Assembly (NCBI GenBank): GCA_020622105.1
Contig: JAHRYP010000003.1
Coordinates: 1,923-65,922 of the forward strand
Length of the DNA stretch: 64,000 nt
DNA from: Methylotenera sp.
Lineage (GTDB): Bacteria; Pseudomonadota; Gammaproteobacteria; Burkholderiales; Methylophilaceae
Direction: 5' to 3'
The notes under the pieces: generated by a model
Told to the model about the DNA's origin: nothing
The model's input: only the letters and a program-made list of their open reading frames with translations
Databases searched by the model: none
Position numbers and translations under genes: made by a program
Shown here: positions 39,086 through 48,340 of the stretch, in pieces
Numbering within the stretch: position 1 is the first letter of the stretch
Layout of the letters: each line of letters starts with the position of its first letter

Positions 39086-39130
39086 TTAAACCTGCTAATA
39101 CGTTCATTAGCTTTTTATCATTTGATCATT

Positions 39131-39164
39131 AAACATTAGGCCGTATGCATGCGGCCTAATGTTT
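39131..39164 (+). terminator. palindrome between mreB and mreC, probable (partial) terminator
   Basis: AAACATTAGGCCG (39131-39143) pairs exactly with CGGCCTAATGTTT (39152-39164), and the inner bases ATGCAT are self-complementary. The T-rich end is short (GTTTAT). Because mreCD have no other evident promoter, it is more likely an attenuator or processing site than a complete stop. Confidence 0.65.
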
Positions 39165-39203
39165 ATACACCGACAACAAAAACGAGAGCCTACATATTCA
39201 CCA

Positions 39204-40271
39204 ATGATGCGCGGTATTCATCAAAACTTTGATCAGCAGCAAGCGCCGGCTTTTTTCGCCAGGGGCCCCAGTCCACTCGCTCGACTAACATTTTTCACCG
39301 CACTGTCTTTAGCACTGATGGCCACCGACTCTCGCCTTCAATATCTGGCAAACGTACGCGAAAACCTGATGACGCTGTTACACCCGCTGCAAGTGATTGC
39401 AAACGCACCTTTGCAGCTCTATCAGAATACCGATGAATATTTCTCGACACATCACTATCTGCTTGCCGAAAATACACGCTTAAAGAAACAGGCGCTTATG
39501 CAGGGCATCGCTTTGCAGCGGCTGAACCTTCTCAATCTTGAGAATGCCAATTTACGCAGCATGCTGGATGCAAAGCAGTCGCTAACTGAAACCAGTACAC
39601 TGGCAGAAATCATACATGTGGGGCGCGACTCTTTTACTAAAAAAATCATCGTGAATCGCGGCAAAAATCATCACGTTGTTACAGGTGCTGCTGCCGTTGA
39701 TGCAAAAGGGGTTGTCGGTCAAGTCACGCGCACTTACCCAGCCAGCAGTGAAGTTACACTGATTACCGACAAGTCGCTGGCGATACCGGTGCAGATAGAA
39801 CGTAACGGCTTACGTGCTATAGCGTTCGGACATGGCCGCGACAACATGCTTGATTTACCTTATTTACCTGCTAACGTCGACATTAAACGTGGTGACAAAC
39901 TGGTTACCTCCGGTATTGACGGCGTTTACCCGGCTGGACTAGCTGTGGCGACCGTAATAGAAGTGAAAACCACGCAGGACTCCCCATTTGCACATATTAT
40001 CTGTGCGCCAACCGGAGGAGTTGAAAATGACAGGCAAGTTTTGCTCGTCAGCATTCCAAAGATCGAGCTAGCGACTGCTATAGAAGCCCTCAACAGCGAG
40101 AAAGCCATGCCAACTACGACAGCCGAGCCTGCCACAACAAATAATGCCGTACACGTAAACCCAAGCACACAGACCACGCAGGCTCAAAAGCCAGCCAAGC
40201 CGCTATCTGCAGAAAAACCTGCACAAAAACCTTTAGCTAATGTTGAGAGCCGTCCACATGCGCAACAATAA
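39204..40271 (+). CDS. mreC: Rod-shape-determining protein MreC
   Basis: 355 aa from the ATG at 39204 (a second ATG follows at once). An in-frame ATG at 39159 lies inside the hairpin after mreB, has no ribosome binding site and would add 15 residues; it is judged unlikely. The typical FFARGPSPLARLTFF precedes one membrane helix. Then come a coiled coil (about residues 60-120) and the two beta barrels of MreC. The final 70 residues are a Pro/Ala/Thr/Gln-rich tail. MreC is the periplasmic scaffold that activates PBP2-RodA. Its 3' end overlaps mreD. Confidence 0.93.
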   Translation: MMRGIHQNFDQQQAPAFFARGPSPLARLTFFTALSLALMATDSRLQYLANVRENLMTLLHPLQVIANAPLQLYQNTDEYFSTHHYLLAENTRLKKQALMQGIALQRLNLLNLENANLRSMLDAKQSLTETSTLAEIIHVGRDSFTKKIIVNRGKNHHVVTGAAAVDAKGVVGQVTRTYPASSEVTLITDKSLAIPVQIERNGLRAIAFGHGRDNMLDLPYLPANVDIKRGDKLVTSGIDGVYPAGLAVATVIEVKTTQDSPFAHIICAPTGGVENDRQVLLVSIPKIELATAIEALNSEKAMPTTTAEPATTNNAVHVNPSTQTTQAQKPAKPLSAEKPAQKPLANVESRPHAQQ

Positions 40272-40737
40272 GCTCAGATCAATTTATTTCTCTCTGTTTG
40301 CCGCATTTATCTGCATATTGTTTCCATGGTCCGGCATTGCCCTCACGCTACGCCCTGACTTCATGCTGCTGGTACTTCTGTTCTGGTTGTTACGTGCGCC
40401 TAATCAATGCAGTGTCGGTACGGCCTGGTTTATGGGTTTATGGGTAGATTTAGCTACAGGCGGTATTTTTGGTCAATATGCGCTGGCTTATACCATCACG
40501 ACTTTTTTTGCTGTCATCTACCAGCGCCGTTTAGTGCTGTTTAGCAGTACGCAGCAACTGGTTTATGTTTTTTCATTGCTTCTTCTATCGCAGCTTATAT
40601 TGCTCGTACTCAAAGCCTTTGCCGGCCATGATTTTTCGGGCTGGTCATACTTCCTGCCAAGCGTTACCGGCATACTGCTATGGCAAATCGCGGTTATCCT
40701 TGGCCTGAACACTGGCAGACACTCTCACGGCAACTGA
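40258..40737 (+). CDS. mreD: Rod-shape-determining protein MreD
   Basis: 159 aa from the ATG at 40258, which has a GAGAG box eight bases upstream; an ATG at 40240 also exists but lacks one. It has five or six hydrophobic segments and the family pattern LRPDFMLLVLLFWLLRAPNQ and GLWVDLATGGIFGQYALAYT. MreD is the small membrane partner of MreC in the elongasome. It overlaps mreC by 14 bp and precedes mrdA by 7 bp, indicating a tightly coupled operon. Confidence 0.95.
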   Translation: MRNNKLRSIYFSLFAAFICILFPWSGIALTLRPDFMLLVLLFWLLRAPNQCSVGTAWFMGLWVDLATGGIFGQYALAYTITTFFAVIYQRRLVLFSSTQQLVYVFSLLLLSQLILLVLKAFAGHDFSGWSYFLPSVTGILLWQIAVILGLNTGRHSHGN

Positions 40738-40744
40738 TTACAAC

Positions 40745-42694
40745 ATGGGTGCGGAATTAAAAAATTACCTGCATGAGCAGCATTATTTCAGGGTCAGACT
40801 GGGCGTTGCCGTACTTGTGGTCTTTAGCCTGTTTGCCTTGCTGGCATTCAGATTTTCCTATCTACAGCTCAAGCAGTACAACCACTATCAGACACTTGCT
40901 GAAAATAACCGCATTTCACTGGTACCGATTATTCCCAACCGTGGCCTGATTCTTGATAAAAACGGCGTTGTACTTGCGCACAATTTTTTTGCTTACACAC
41001 TGGAGATCACGCCGGCAAAAGTAAAAAACCTGGAAGAAACGATTGCCGACATAAGCAAGCTGGTCGAAGTCAGCTCACTTGACCGCAAGCGTTTCAAAAA
41101 AATTCGTGAGCAAAGCCACAGCTTCGAGAGCGTGCCGATACGCACACACCTCAATGAAATCGAGGCGGCCAGATTCGCGGTGAATCATTATCGTTTCCCT
41201 GGCGTAGAAATCAAATCACGGCTATTCAGGCATTATCCCTTGGGCAAACTTGGTTCGCATATGGTGGGTTATATTGGCCGTATCAACGATAAAGATTTGA
41301 AAAATCTGGAAGAATCGGGTGACCTTTCCAACTACAAAGGCTCCGACCATATTGGCAAAAGCGGGCTGGAACAGTTTTATGAAAAACAGCTGCACGGCAC
41401 TACTGGTTTCCAGCAGGTCGAGATTGATGCAGACGGCCACGCCGTGCGCGTACTCTCAAGCACGCCGCCGACACCAGGTGACAATATTATTTTAGCGGCC
41501 GACAGCAAACTACAGGAAATCGCTGAAACTGCATTTGGCGCACACCGCGGTGCGCTAGTAGCGATTAACCCTAAAACCGGTGAAGTTCTAAGCTATGTCA
41601 GTCAGCCTACATTCGACCCCAACTTATTCGTAGATGGTATTGATAGTGAAAACTGGAAAGCACTCAATGAATCATTAGATAAACCACTGATTAACCGGCC
41701 ATTACGCGGCGTATACCCACCCGGCTCAACCTTCAAGCCGTTTGTTGCACTGGCCGGACTCGAAGCAGGCAAGCGCGCGCCGCCGTTCTCGATTCAAGAT
41801 CCTGGCTTCTTTACGCTACCGGGCAAAAAACACCGTTATCGCGACTGGAAACCAAGCGGCCATGGCACGGTTGATATCCAGAAAGCGATTACCATATCCT
41901 GTGACACTTTCTTTTATGGGCTGGCTATGGAAATGGGGATAGAGAACCTGACTTCATTTGTACGCCATTTTGGCTTCGGTAGAAAATCTGGCATCGACAT
42001 TGATAATAAAAATGGTAAAAGCGAAAATGGCGGGCTACTACCTACGCCAGAATGGAAGCAACGTCGCTTTAAGCAACCTTGGTATCCCGGTGAAACAGTT
42101 ATTGTCGGTATCGGGCAAGGTTATACTTTAGTGACCCCGCTACAGCTGGCACAAGCCACTGCCATTTTGGCTAACAACGGCGTTGCCATGAAGCCGCGTT
42201 TAGTCAGCCACATTGAAGATGCACAGTCAGGCAAAAAACAGATTATCGCACCGGTCATTCAGGACAGGATTGCACTCAATCCGAACAATGTAGAAATCGT
42301 TAAACGTGGCATGATTGATGTAACCTTACCAGGTGGCACTGCTGCCAGCGTAGGTGCTAATGCCGGTTATTCAATTGCAGCGAAAACGGGCACCGCACAG
42401 GTGATTGGCATCAAACAAAATGAAAAATACAATGAAAGTACAATCAATGAGCGCCATCTTGATCATGCACTGTTTATTGCCTACGCCCCTGCCGAAGACC
42501 CTACTATTGCACTGGCAGTCATTGTTGAGAATGGCCGTCACGGCGGCTCTACTGCGGGCCCTATTGCCAGAAAAGTAATGGATTATTACTTATTAGGCAA
42601 AGTACCTGCTACCGAAGCCGCAAAAGAAAATAAAACGCTAACCGGCAACACAGCCGTAACAACAACTATTCCAGAGGAAGAGCTACATGATTAG
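40745..42694 (+). CDS. mrdA: Penicillin-binding protein 2 (elongation transpeptidase)
   Basis: 649 aa. One N-terminal membrane helix (about residues 17-38) is followed by a pedestal domain with IIPNRGLILDKNG and the transpeptidase domain. The active-site Ser is in YPPGSTFKPFVAL (S-x-x-K), SxD-type SCDTFFYGLA follows, and KTGTAQ forms the third motif. PBP2 crosslinks lateral peptidoglycan and works with the glycosyltransferase RodA, whose gene overlaps its 3' end by 8 bp. Confidence 0.97.
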   Translation: MGAELKNYLHEQHYFRVRLGVAVLVVFSLFALLAFRFSYLQLKQYNHYQTLAENNRISLVPIIPNRGLILDKNGVVLAHNFFAYTLEITPAKVKNLEETIADISKLVEVSSLDRKRFKKIREQSHSFESVPIRTHLNEIEAARFAVNHYRFPGVEIKSRLFRHYPLGKLGSHMVGYIGRINDKDLKNLEESGDLSNYKGSDHIGKSGLEQFYEKQLHGTTGFQQVEIDADGHAVRVLSSTPPTPGDNIILAADSKLQEIAETAFGAHRGALVAINPKTGEVLSYVSQPTFDPNLFVDGIDSENWKALNESLDKPLINRPLRGVYPPGSTFKPFVALAGLEAGKRAPPFSIQDPGFFTLPGKKHRYRDWKPSGHGTVDIQKAITISCDTFFYGLAMEMGIENLTSFVRHFGFGRKSGIDIDNKNGKSENGGLLPTPEWKQRRFKQPWYPGETVIVGIGQGYTLVTPLQLAQATAILANNGVAMKPRLVSHIEDAQSGKKQIIAPVIQDRIALNPNNVEIVKRGMIDVTLPGGTAASVGANAGYSIAAKTGTAQVIGIKQNEKYNESTINERHLDHALFIAYAPAEDPTIALAVIVENGRHGGSTAGPIARKVMDYYLLGKVPATEAAKENKTLTGNTAVTTTIPEEELHD

Positions 42695-43781
42695 CAAACT
42701 ACTCCAGCTTTTATTCAAGCATATCGATGCCTTTCTGATGACGTGCCTGTTTTTTGCCTTATTAACCAGCCTGTTCGTGCTGTACAGTGCATCCGGGCAA
42801 AGCCTTGAGCGCGTGTATGCGCAGGCCGTCAATATGGGAGTGGCGTTAAGCGTGCTCTGGGTAGTTGCCAATATCTCCCCGCAGAAACTCGAACGCGTTG
42901 CATTTGCTCTATACGTCCTGGGAGTTCTACTGCTGATTGCAGTTGCATTATTTGGCTCGATCAGCCATGGTGCAAGGCGCTGGCTAAATATTGGCTTTAC
43001 GCAGATTCAGCCGTCTGAGCTCATGCGCATTGCCATGCCAATGATGCTGGCATGGTATTTTGCATCGCGCGAGGGCAAGCCAAGTGCAACAAACTTTATT
43101 ATTGCCGGTTTTCTATTAGCAGTACCTGTTGCGCTGATTATGAAACAACCGGATCTAGGCACCTCATTACTCATTGCATCATCAGGGTTTTATGTACTGT
43201 TTCTGGCTGGTTTAAGCTGGAAATTCTTAGTGGGTGCCGCTGTATCGCTGCTGGCGCTCATGCCCATCTTCTGGTCCATGCTGCATGACTACCAGAGAAA
43301 ACGCATTGAGATTCTATTTGATCCAACGCAAGACCCGCTTGGGGCGGGTTACCACACGATACAAGCCATCATAGCCATTGGCTCCGGCGGGGCAACCGGC
43401 AAAGGCTGGCTGAACGGGACACAGACGCAACTGGATTTCTTACCGGAACGCACGACCGATTTCATTTTCGCAGTATTCAGTGAAGAATTCGGCTTTCTGG
43501 GCAACATGCTGTTGCTTACCCTGTTCACTGTCATTATCATACGTGGACTGATGATTGCATCGCAGGCGCAGAGCACTTTTTCCAGACTACTAGCTGGCGC
43601 AATCACATTAAATTTCTTTTCTTACGCCTTTGTTAACATGGGCATGGTCAGCGGCATTTTGCCGGTAGTAGGTGTACCATTGCCTTTAATCAGTTATGGT
43701 GGCACTTCGATGGTGACACTATGCTTGGGTTTTGGTATTTTAATGAGCATACATACACACAAGAACCTAGTTGCAAACTAA
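42687..43781 (+). CDS. rodA: Peptidoglycan glycosyltransferase RodA (SEDS family)
   Basis: 364 aa with about ten membrane helices. SEDS signatures seen are ARRWLNIGFTQIQPSELMRI, MKQPDLGTSLLIA (the catalytic Asp region), QAIIAIGSGGATGKGWLNGT, LPERTTDFIFAVFSEEFGF and LPLISYGGTSMV. It polymerises glycan strands from lipid II in the elongasome together with PBP2. The start overlaps the end of mrdA. A 111-bp gap follows before rlpA. Confidence 0.97.
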   Translation: MISKLLQLLFKHIDAFLMTCLFFALLTSLFVLYSASGQSLERVYAQAVNMGVALSVLWVVANISPQKLERVAFALYVLGVLLLIAVALFGSISHGARRWLNIGFTQIQPSELMRIAMPMMLAWYFASREGKPSATNFIIAGFLLAVPVALIMKQPDLGTSLLIASSGFYVLFLAGLSWKFLVGAAVSLLALMPIFWSMLHDYQRKRIEILFDPTQDPLGAGYHTIQAIIAIGSGGATGKGWLNGTQTQLDFLPERTTDFIFAVFSEEFGFLGNMLLLTLFTVIIIRGLMIASQAQSTFSRLLAGAITLNFFSYAFVNMGMVSGILPVVGVPLPLISYGGTSMVTLCLGFGILMSIHTHKNLVAN

Positions 43782-43795
43782 CAAGTGTTATTCTT

Positions 43796-43814
43796 GTGGG
43801 TTTACTGCACCCAC
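43796..43814 (+). terminator. weak hairpin after rodA
   Basis: GTGGGT (43796-43801) pairs with ACCCAC (43809-43814) around a 7-nt loop, followed some bases later by ATTTTC. The stem is short and the T-run distant, so this is at best a weak terminator between rodA and rlpA. Confidence 0.3.
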
Positions 43815-43892
43815 TTCTGCATTTTCATTACTATTTTTAGCAGTATCCTAACCTGTATCAAAGACATATAGATACTTTATAGAGGTGATCGA

Positions 43893-44873
43893 ATGTTTAA
43901 CTTTCAACGATTTATTGTCATTTTCTGCATCACTTTAGTGGCCGCATGCAGCAGCCAGCCTTCAGTAAAAGAGGGCTCCGATACTCGCGCATCCAAAACT
44001 TCACCCACCACGGCTGGCAAAGGCGGCTATTATCTGGATGACGGCCCGGGTGATAATCCTCCGGCAGATATTGATAGCATTCCAGATGCGCAACTCAAGA
44101 CTGAAACGCCTCTAGTGAGTCCAAACAAGCCTTATACAGCACTCGGTAAAAAATATACGCCGATGACCCGCTATGCACCTTATTACCAACAGGGCATTGC
44201 ATCCTGGTATGGTAAACGTTATCACGGTAGAAAAACATCAAGCGGTGAAGTCTATGATATGTATGGTATGACCGGCGCACATCCGACCCTGCCTATTCCC
44301 AGCTACGTCAGGGTAACCAATCCGCTAAATAAACGCTCAGTCATCGTACGCATCAATGACCGAGGGCCATTCAAGCATGACAGGCTTATAGACTTATCCT
44401 ACGCAGCAGCCTATAAATTACGCATCACCTCACGCGGCAGCGGCCCAGTTGAAGTTGAGTGGATTGACACCAGCCCTGAAGCACTAAGAAAAATGAATGC
44501 CGCTCCAGTAGCAACCTCAACAACTGCAACAGCTATCACGCCTGTAGCTTACAAAGAAACATCTTCAACAGCGATTGCTACAGCACCAGCAGCAGCAACG
44601 ACAACGACAACGGCACCAACTGACAATATCGAATCCAGAACGGCAAGCTACTATGTACAGGTAGGCGCGTTTAAAAATGAGTTATATGGCGACCTGTTGC
44701 AGAAGAAAATTCTGGGGCTGGAACTTGCCGGAGATGCAGCAGTGACTAATGTGTATAATGATGGAATATACCGCGTAAAGCTCGGTCCTTTTAGTAGCAA
44801 AAAAGAAGCCGATGTCTCTGCCAATAAAGTTCGTAAGCAGTTAAACCTATCAGCAATCGTTACCAATCAGTAA
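43893..44873 (+). CDS. rlpA: Septal ring lytic transglycosylase RlpA, lipoprotein
   Basis: 326 aa. Lipobox VAAC with the probable lipidated Cys19. The RlpA double-psi barrel lies about residues 100-190: GIASWYGKRYHGRKTSSGE, then RVTNPLNKRSVIVRINDRGP with the catalytic-type Asp. A Thr/Ala-rich linker (about 205-250) leads to a C-terminal SPOR domain (YYVQVGAFKN, RVKLGPFSSKKEAD) that binds denuded glycan at the septum. Enzymatic activity is shown for some family members only. An excellent ribosome binding site (GAGGTGAT) precedes the start. Confidence 0.95.
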   Translation: MFNFQRFIVIFCITLVAACSSQPSVKEGSDTRASKTSPTTAGKGGYYLDDGPGDNPPADIDSIPDAQLKTETPLVSPNKPYTALGKKYTPMTRYAPYYQQGIASWYGKRYHGRKTSSGEVYDMYGMTGAHPTLPIPSYVRVTNPLNKRSVIVRINDRGPFKHDRLIDLSYAAAYKLRITSRGSGPVEVEWIDTSPEALRKMNAAPVATSTTATAITPVAYKETSSTAIATAPAAATTTTTAPTDNIESRTASYYVQVGAFKNELYGDLLQKKILGLELAGDAAVTNVYNDGIYRVKLGPFSSKKEADVSANKVRKQLNLSAIVTNQ

Positions 44874-44889
44874 ACATTAATATACTCAA

Positions 44890-46062
44890 ATGACCAAACA
44901 CCCAATATTAGTTCGTAGTATCAGTATTATTTCTGCAACCACTTTATATGCCGCCTTAAGCTTTAGCCAATCAGCGCATGCGGAAAGTGCCCAGATCGCT
45001 CCCCCACCGAGCTTGGCAGTAAAAGCTTACTTGCTTAAAGATTTCAACAGCGGGCACGTCATTGCCACCCAAAATGCCAACATGCGCATCGAACCAGCAT
45101 CGCTGACTAAAATCATGACCGCTTACCTGAGCTTCAAGGCCGTTAAAAACGGACATTTGCAACTTACACAAACGCTACCAGTAAGCGAGGTCGCCTGGAA
45201 AGTTGAAGGCTCTAAAATGTTTATTGAGCCAAACAAACCTGTTACCGTGGATGAACTGATGCATGGCATGATTATTGTGTCAGGCAATGATGCATCTATT
45301 GCACTGGCAGAAGGCATTGCGAGTACAGAAGAATTGTTTGCCAGCATGATGAATAAAGAGGCTAAGCGCCTGGGCATGAAAAACACAAACTATGTGAATG
45401 CCACTGGCTTGCCTGACCCACAGCACTATACGACTGCCGAAGATTTATCGATTCTCGCCAGCGCCTTGATTCGTGATTTCCCGGAAGATTACAAACGTTT
45501 ATATTCTGTTAAAGAATATAGCTACAACAATATTAAACAGCCTAACCGTAATCGCCTGTTATGGCTGGACCCGAATGTAGACGGCATGAAAACCGGCCAC
45601 ACCGAATCTGCCGGTTATTGCCTGATTTCTTCTGCAAAGCGTGATAACACACGCCGCATCTCTGTAATATTGGGTGCACCTACCGATGCCGCTCGTGCAA
45701 CCGAAAGCCAGAAACTGCTTAATTACGGCTTCCAGTTTTTTGACTCTACGCTAGTATACAAACGCGGGCAGCCTATTAATCAACTCAAAGTATGGAAGGG
45801 CAGTGAAAATATAGTTGCCTCAACTGTTGCAAGCGATGTATATCTGACGCTGCCAAAAGGTGAATATGCCAACGTTAAAGCTGTGATTTCAAGTACACAG
45901 CCTTTAATCGCCCCGATTAAAAAAGGTCAGGTCATCGGCACCGTAAAATTCATGCTGAATGGCAAAGTGATTGAACAGCGCTCTATGGTTGCAGCAAAAG
46001 CAGTCGACACTGCCGGTATTTTAGGCCGCGCGTGGGACTCTATAAAATTGCTATTACAATAA
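44890..46062 (+). CDS. dacA: D-alanyl-D-alanine carboxypeptidase (PBP5/6 type)
   Basis: 390 aa with a signal peptide ending at AHA|ES. The nucleophile Ser71 is in PASLTKIMTAYL (S-x-x-K), SGNDASIALAE is the second motif, and DGMKTGHTESAGYC the KTG box. A C-terminal beta domain follows, with an amphipathic tail AWDSIKLLLQ that anchors this class to the inner membrane. It trims the terminal D-Ala from pentapeptides. It follows rlpA by 16 bp in the same order as E. coli mrdB-rlpA-dacA. Confidence 0.96.
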   Translation: MTKHPILVRSISIISATTLYAALSFSQSAHAESAQIAPPPSLAVKAYLLKDFNSGHVIATQNANMRIEPASLTKIMTAYLSFKAVKNGHLQLTQTLPVSEVAWKVEGSKMFIEPNKPVTVDELMHGMIIVSGNDASIALAEGIASTEELFASMMNKEAKRLGMKNTNYVNATGLPDPQHYTTAEDLSILASALIRDFPEDYKRLYSVKEYSYNNIKQPNRNRLLWLDPNVDGMKTGHTESAGYCLISSAKRDNTRRISVILGAPTDAARATESQKLLNYGFQFFDSTLVYKRGQPINQLKVWKGSENIVASTVASDVYLTLPKGEYANVKAVISSTQPLIAPIKKGQVIGTVKFMLNGKVIEQRSMVAAKAVDTAGILGRAWDSIKLLLQ

Positions 46063-46075
46063 TCAGGTAACGTGT

Positions 46076-46357
46076 ATGCGTGAAATAGAACCCCACACCG
46101 CACCACCACTGATAGAGTTTCCCTGTGACTTTGCCATTAAAGTCGTGGGGGAAACACATGAGACGTTTTCAGCCACCATCGTTGGACTCATTCAAACCTT
46201 GGTGCCGGCATTCACGGCCGAACATGTAGAAATGCGCGCAAGCTCTGGCGGTAAATATATCAGCCTGACCTGTAATGTATATGTAACATCTCAAGATCAG
46301 CTTGATGCTGTTTACCGCTTATTAAGTGCGCATCCTCTGGTGAAATTCGCACTTTAA
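46076..46357 (+). CDS. ybeD: DUF493 family protein YbeD
   Basis: 93 aa, a small ACT-like alpha/beta protein. IEFPCDFAIKVVGETHETF and SSGGKYISLTCNVYVTSQDQLD are typical. Its function is unknown, although it is almost always found between dacA and lipB, as here. An AGGTAACGTGT box precedes the start. It may have a role linked to lipoate metabolism because of the conserved order (inference from context only). Confidence 0.92.
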   Translation: MREIEPHTAPPLIEFPCDFAIKVVGETHETFSATIVGLIQTLVPAFTAEHVEMRASSGGKYISLTCNVYVTSQDQLDAVYRLLSAHPLVKFAL

Positions 46358-46372
46358 TCAGCGTAGCCAGCA

Positions 46373-47044
46373 ATGCAGCAGCCATTAGTCATTCGGCGTT
46401 TAGGCCTCACAGCGTTTGAAAGCACATGTCAGGCAATGCAAAGTTTCAACGCGAATCGCGCAGTTGATACGCCGGATGAGTTGTGGCTGACCGAGCACCC
46501 GCCAGTCTATTCGCTAGGACTCAATCGCAGGCAAGTAAAGCTGCCGCAACGTGATGACATCCCGACCGTACTTACAGACCGTGGTGGGAAAATTACTTAC
46601 CATGGTCCGGGGCAAATTATTGTGTATGTACTGGCAGACCTGCAGCGCAGACGCCTGAATATACGCACGCTGGTAAGCCTGCTGGAAAACACAGTCATCG
46701 AATTACTGGCAGAGCACGGTGTTAACGCGACAGCAAAAGAAGATGCCCCCGGCGTTTATGTGCAGCTTAATAACTCGCAGGAAGCTAAAATTGCATCACT
46801 GGGTTTACGCGTAAAAAACAACAGCTGCTATCATGGCCTGAGTCTCAATGTTGATATGGACCTGAGCCCGTTTGATGCAATAGACCCTTGCGGCTATGCC
46901 GGCTTAAAAGTCACACAGACCAAAGACCTTGGCATTACAGCAGACCTGCAGACACTAAGTGAACAGCTACTGCAAAAACTAAATGCCAATTTTGAACACT
47001 TGCATAATTCAGCGCTGACTGATGATATGGAAAAGCATGACTGA
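46373..47044 (+). CDS. lipB: Octanoyl-ACP:protein octanoyltransferase
   Basis: 223 aa. It transfers octanoate from ACP to the lipoyl domains of 2-oxoacid dehydrogenases and the glycine cleavage H protein. Signatures are [32 protein letters not shown], the catalytic Lys in [12 protein letters not shown], and the nucleophile Cys in [13 protein letters not shown]. Its 3' end overlaps lipA by 8 bp. Confidence 0.97.
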   Translation: MQQPLVIRRLGLTAFESTCQAMQSFNANRAVDTPDELWLTEHPPVYSLGLNRRQVKLPQRDDIPTVLTDRGGKITYHGPGQIIVYVLADLQRRRLNIRTLVSLLENTVIELLAEHGVNATAKEDAPGVYVQLNNSQEAKIASLGLRVKNNSCYHGLSLNVDMDLSPFDAIDPCGYAGLKVTQTKDLGITADLQTLSEQLLQKLNANFEHLHNSALTDDMEKHD

Positions 47045-48014
47045 TACTACAAGCAATAAAACCGATAATAAAACACCCAGGCAGAAAATTGCCGGCGTGA
47101 AGGAAATTGACGCGGCAAAGACTTCGCGCATACCGATTAAAATCATCCCGCAGCCTGCACAGCGCAAGCCGGAATGGATACGCATGAAAGCGCCGGATTC
47201 AGCACGCTATCAAGAAATTAAACGCGTGCTGCGTGACAATAACCTGCATACTGTGTGTGAAGAGGCAAGCTGTCCGAACATCGGTGAATGTTTCAGCGGC
47301 GGCACAGCCACTTTCATGATTCTGGGTGATATCTGCACACGTCGCTGCCCATTCTGCGATGTAGCGCATGGCAAACCGTTGCCACCTGACGTCAACGAAC
47401 CTGAAAATCTGGCACGCACCATCGCACAGATGAAACTCAAATATGTAGTCATCACCAGTGTGGACCGCGATGACCTGCTCGACGGCGGCGCACAGCACTT
47501 TGTAGATTGCATTAAAGCAGTACGTGAAAAATCACCTGACATTAAAATTGAAATTCTGGTGCCGGATTTCCGCGGCCGCCTCGATGTTGCGATGAAAATT
47601 CTAAGTGAAGCACCGCCGGATGTCATGAACCATAACCTTGAGACTATCCCAAGACTGTACAAGCAAGCCAGACCCGGCTCCGATTACCAGAACTCTCTGT
47701 CTTTATTAAAAAAATTCGGTGAGTTGTACCCGCATATTCCGACCAAATCTGGCCTGATGTTAGGGCTAGGTGAAACAGACGAAGAAATTCTGGAAGTCAT
47801 GCGCGACCTGCGCGCGCACAACGTCAGTATGCTGACACTGGGCCAATATCTGCAACCCAGCGTGCACCATCTGCCAGTCATGCGCTATGTTGAGCCACAG
47901 GCATTTGAAACATTCAAACAAAAAGCTGACGCCATGGGCTTTAATAATACGGCCAGCGGCCCCATGGTAAGAAGTAGCTATCATGCTGACCTGCAGGCAC
48001 AGCAAGTAGTTTAG
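47037..48014 (+). CDS. lipA: Lipoyl synthase (radical SAM)
   Basis: 325 aa from the ATG at 47037, six bases after a GGAAA box; an ATG at 47022 is in frame but deeper in lipB. It inserts two sulfur atoms into the octanoyl chain. The auxiliary [4Fe-4S] cluster ligands are in [12 protein letters not shown], and the radical-SAM cluster is in [13 protein letters not shown]. The protein ends conventionally ([16 protein letters not shown]). The TAG stop overlaps the first bases of the repeat element that follows. Confidence 0.97.
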   Translation: MTDTTSNKTDNKTPRQKIAGVKEIDAAKTSRIPIKIIPQPAQRKPEWIRMKAPDSARYQEIKRVLRDNNLHTVCEEASCPNIGECFSGGTATFMILGDICTRRCPFCDVAHGKPLPPDVNEPENLARTIAQMKLKYVVITSVDRDDLLDGGAQHFVDCIKAVREKSPDIKIEILVPDFRGRLDVAMKILSEAPPDVMNHNLETIPRLYKQARPGSDYQNSLSLLKKFGELYPHIPTKSGLMLGLGETDEEILEVMRDLRAHNVSMLTLGQYLQPSVHHLPVMRYVEPQAFETFKQKADAMGFNNTASGPMVRSSYHADLQAQQVV

Positions 48015-48272
48015 GGCACTCCTATAAATACATTCTTTGGGCGCATTACTGCGTTGCCAGGTACTCGGAACCTCGCTGTATAGCGCATACTATCTCGGCT
48101 CCTGCGTTCCGTGCGCCTTTGGCGTATGAATAATGCGCTTCAGCGCATATATTCTACGGACATGCCCTTTCACGCCAAGCTTCCTGCTTTAGCAGGTTAG
48201 CTTGGTGGGGACGCCCTTTACGGGTGTACGGGTAATACTGCATCCCGAACTCTGCATTTATAGAAATGCCCT
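48013..48272. repeat. MITE-like composite palindromic element between lipA and gshA
   Basis: The left end AGGGCACTCCTATAAATAC (48013-48031) matches the reverse complement of 48254-48272 (AGGGCATTTCTATAAATGC) at 16 of 19 positions, like terminal inverted repeats. A second, gapped match (AGGGCATGTCC...) ends at 48168, so a 156-bp imperfect palindrome may be nested in a 260-bp unit. The centre carries the imperfectly mirrored arms GGTACTCGGAACC and GGAACGCAGGAGCC. The right part has consecutive hairpins, including CCAAGCT/AGCTTGG with CCTGC/GCAGG (48175-48205). No ORF is seen. The overall 48015-48340 gap contains only this and the gshA leader. Confidence 0.72.
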
Positions 48273-48340
48273 TTAATTAACCACGGCGCAGCTGTAATAT
48301 AGTGCCGATATAAACGCGATACTTATTGAAAAGAGCAAAT

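Noticed and set aside
48013-48272. Insertion sequence or CRISPR array between lipA and gshA
   Set aside because: No transposase frame and no regularly spaced direct repeats; only inverted repeats and hairpins are present, so a small non-autonomous repeat is the better reading.
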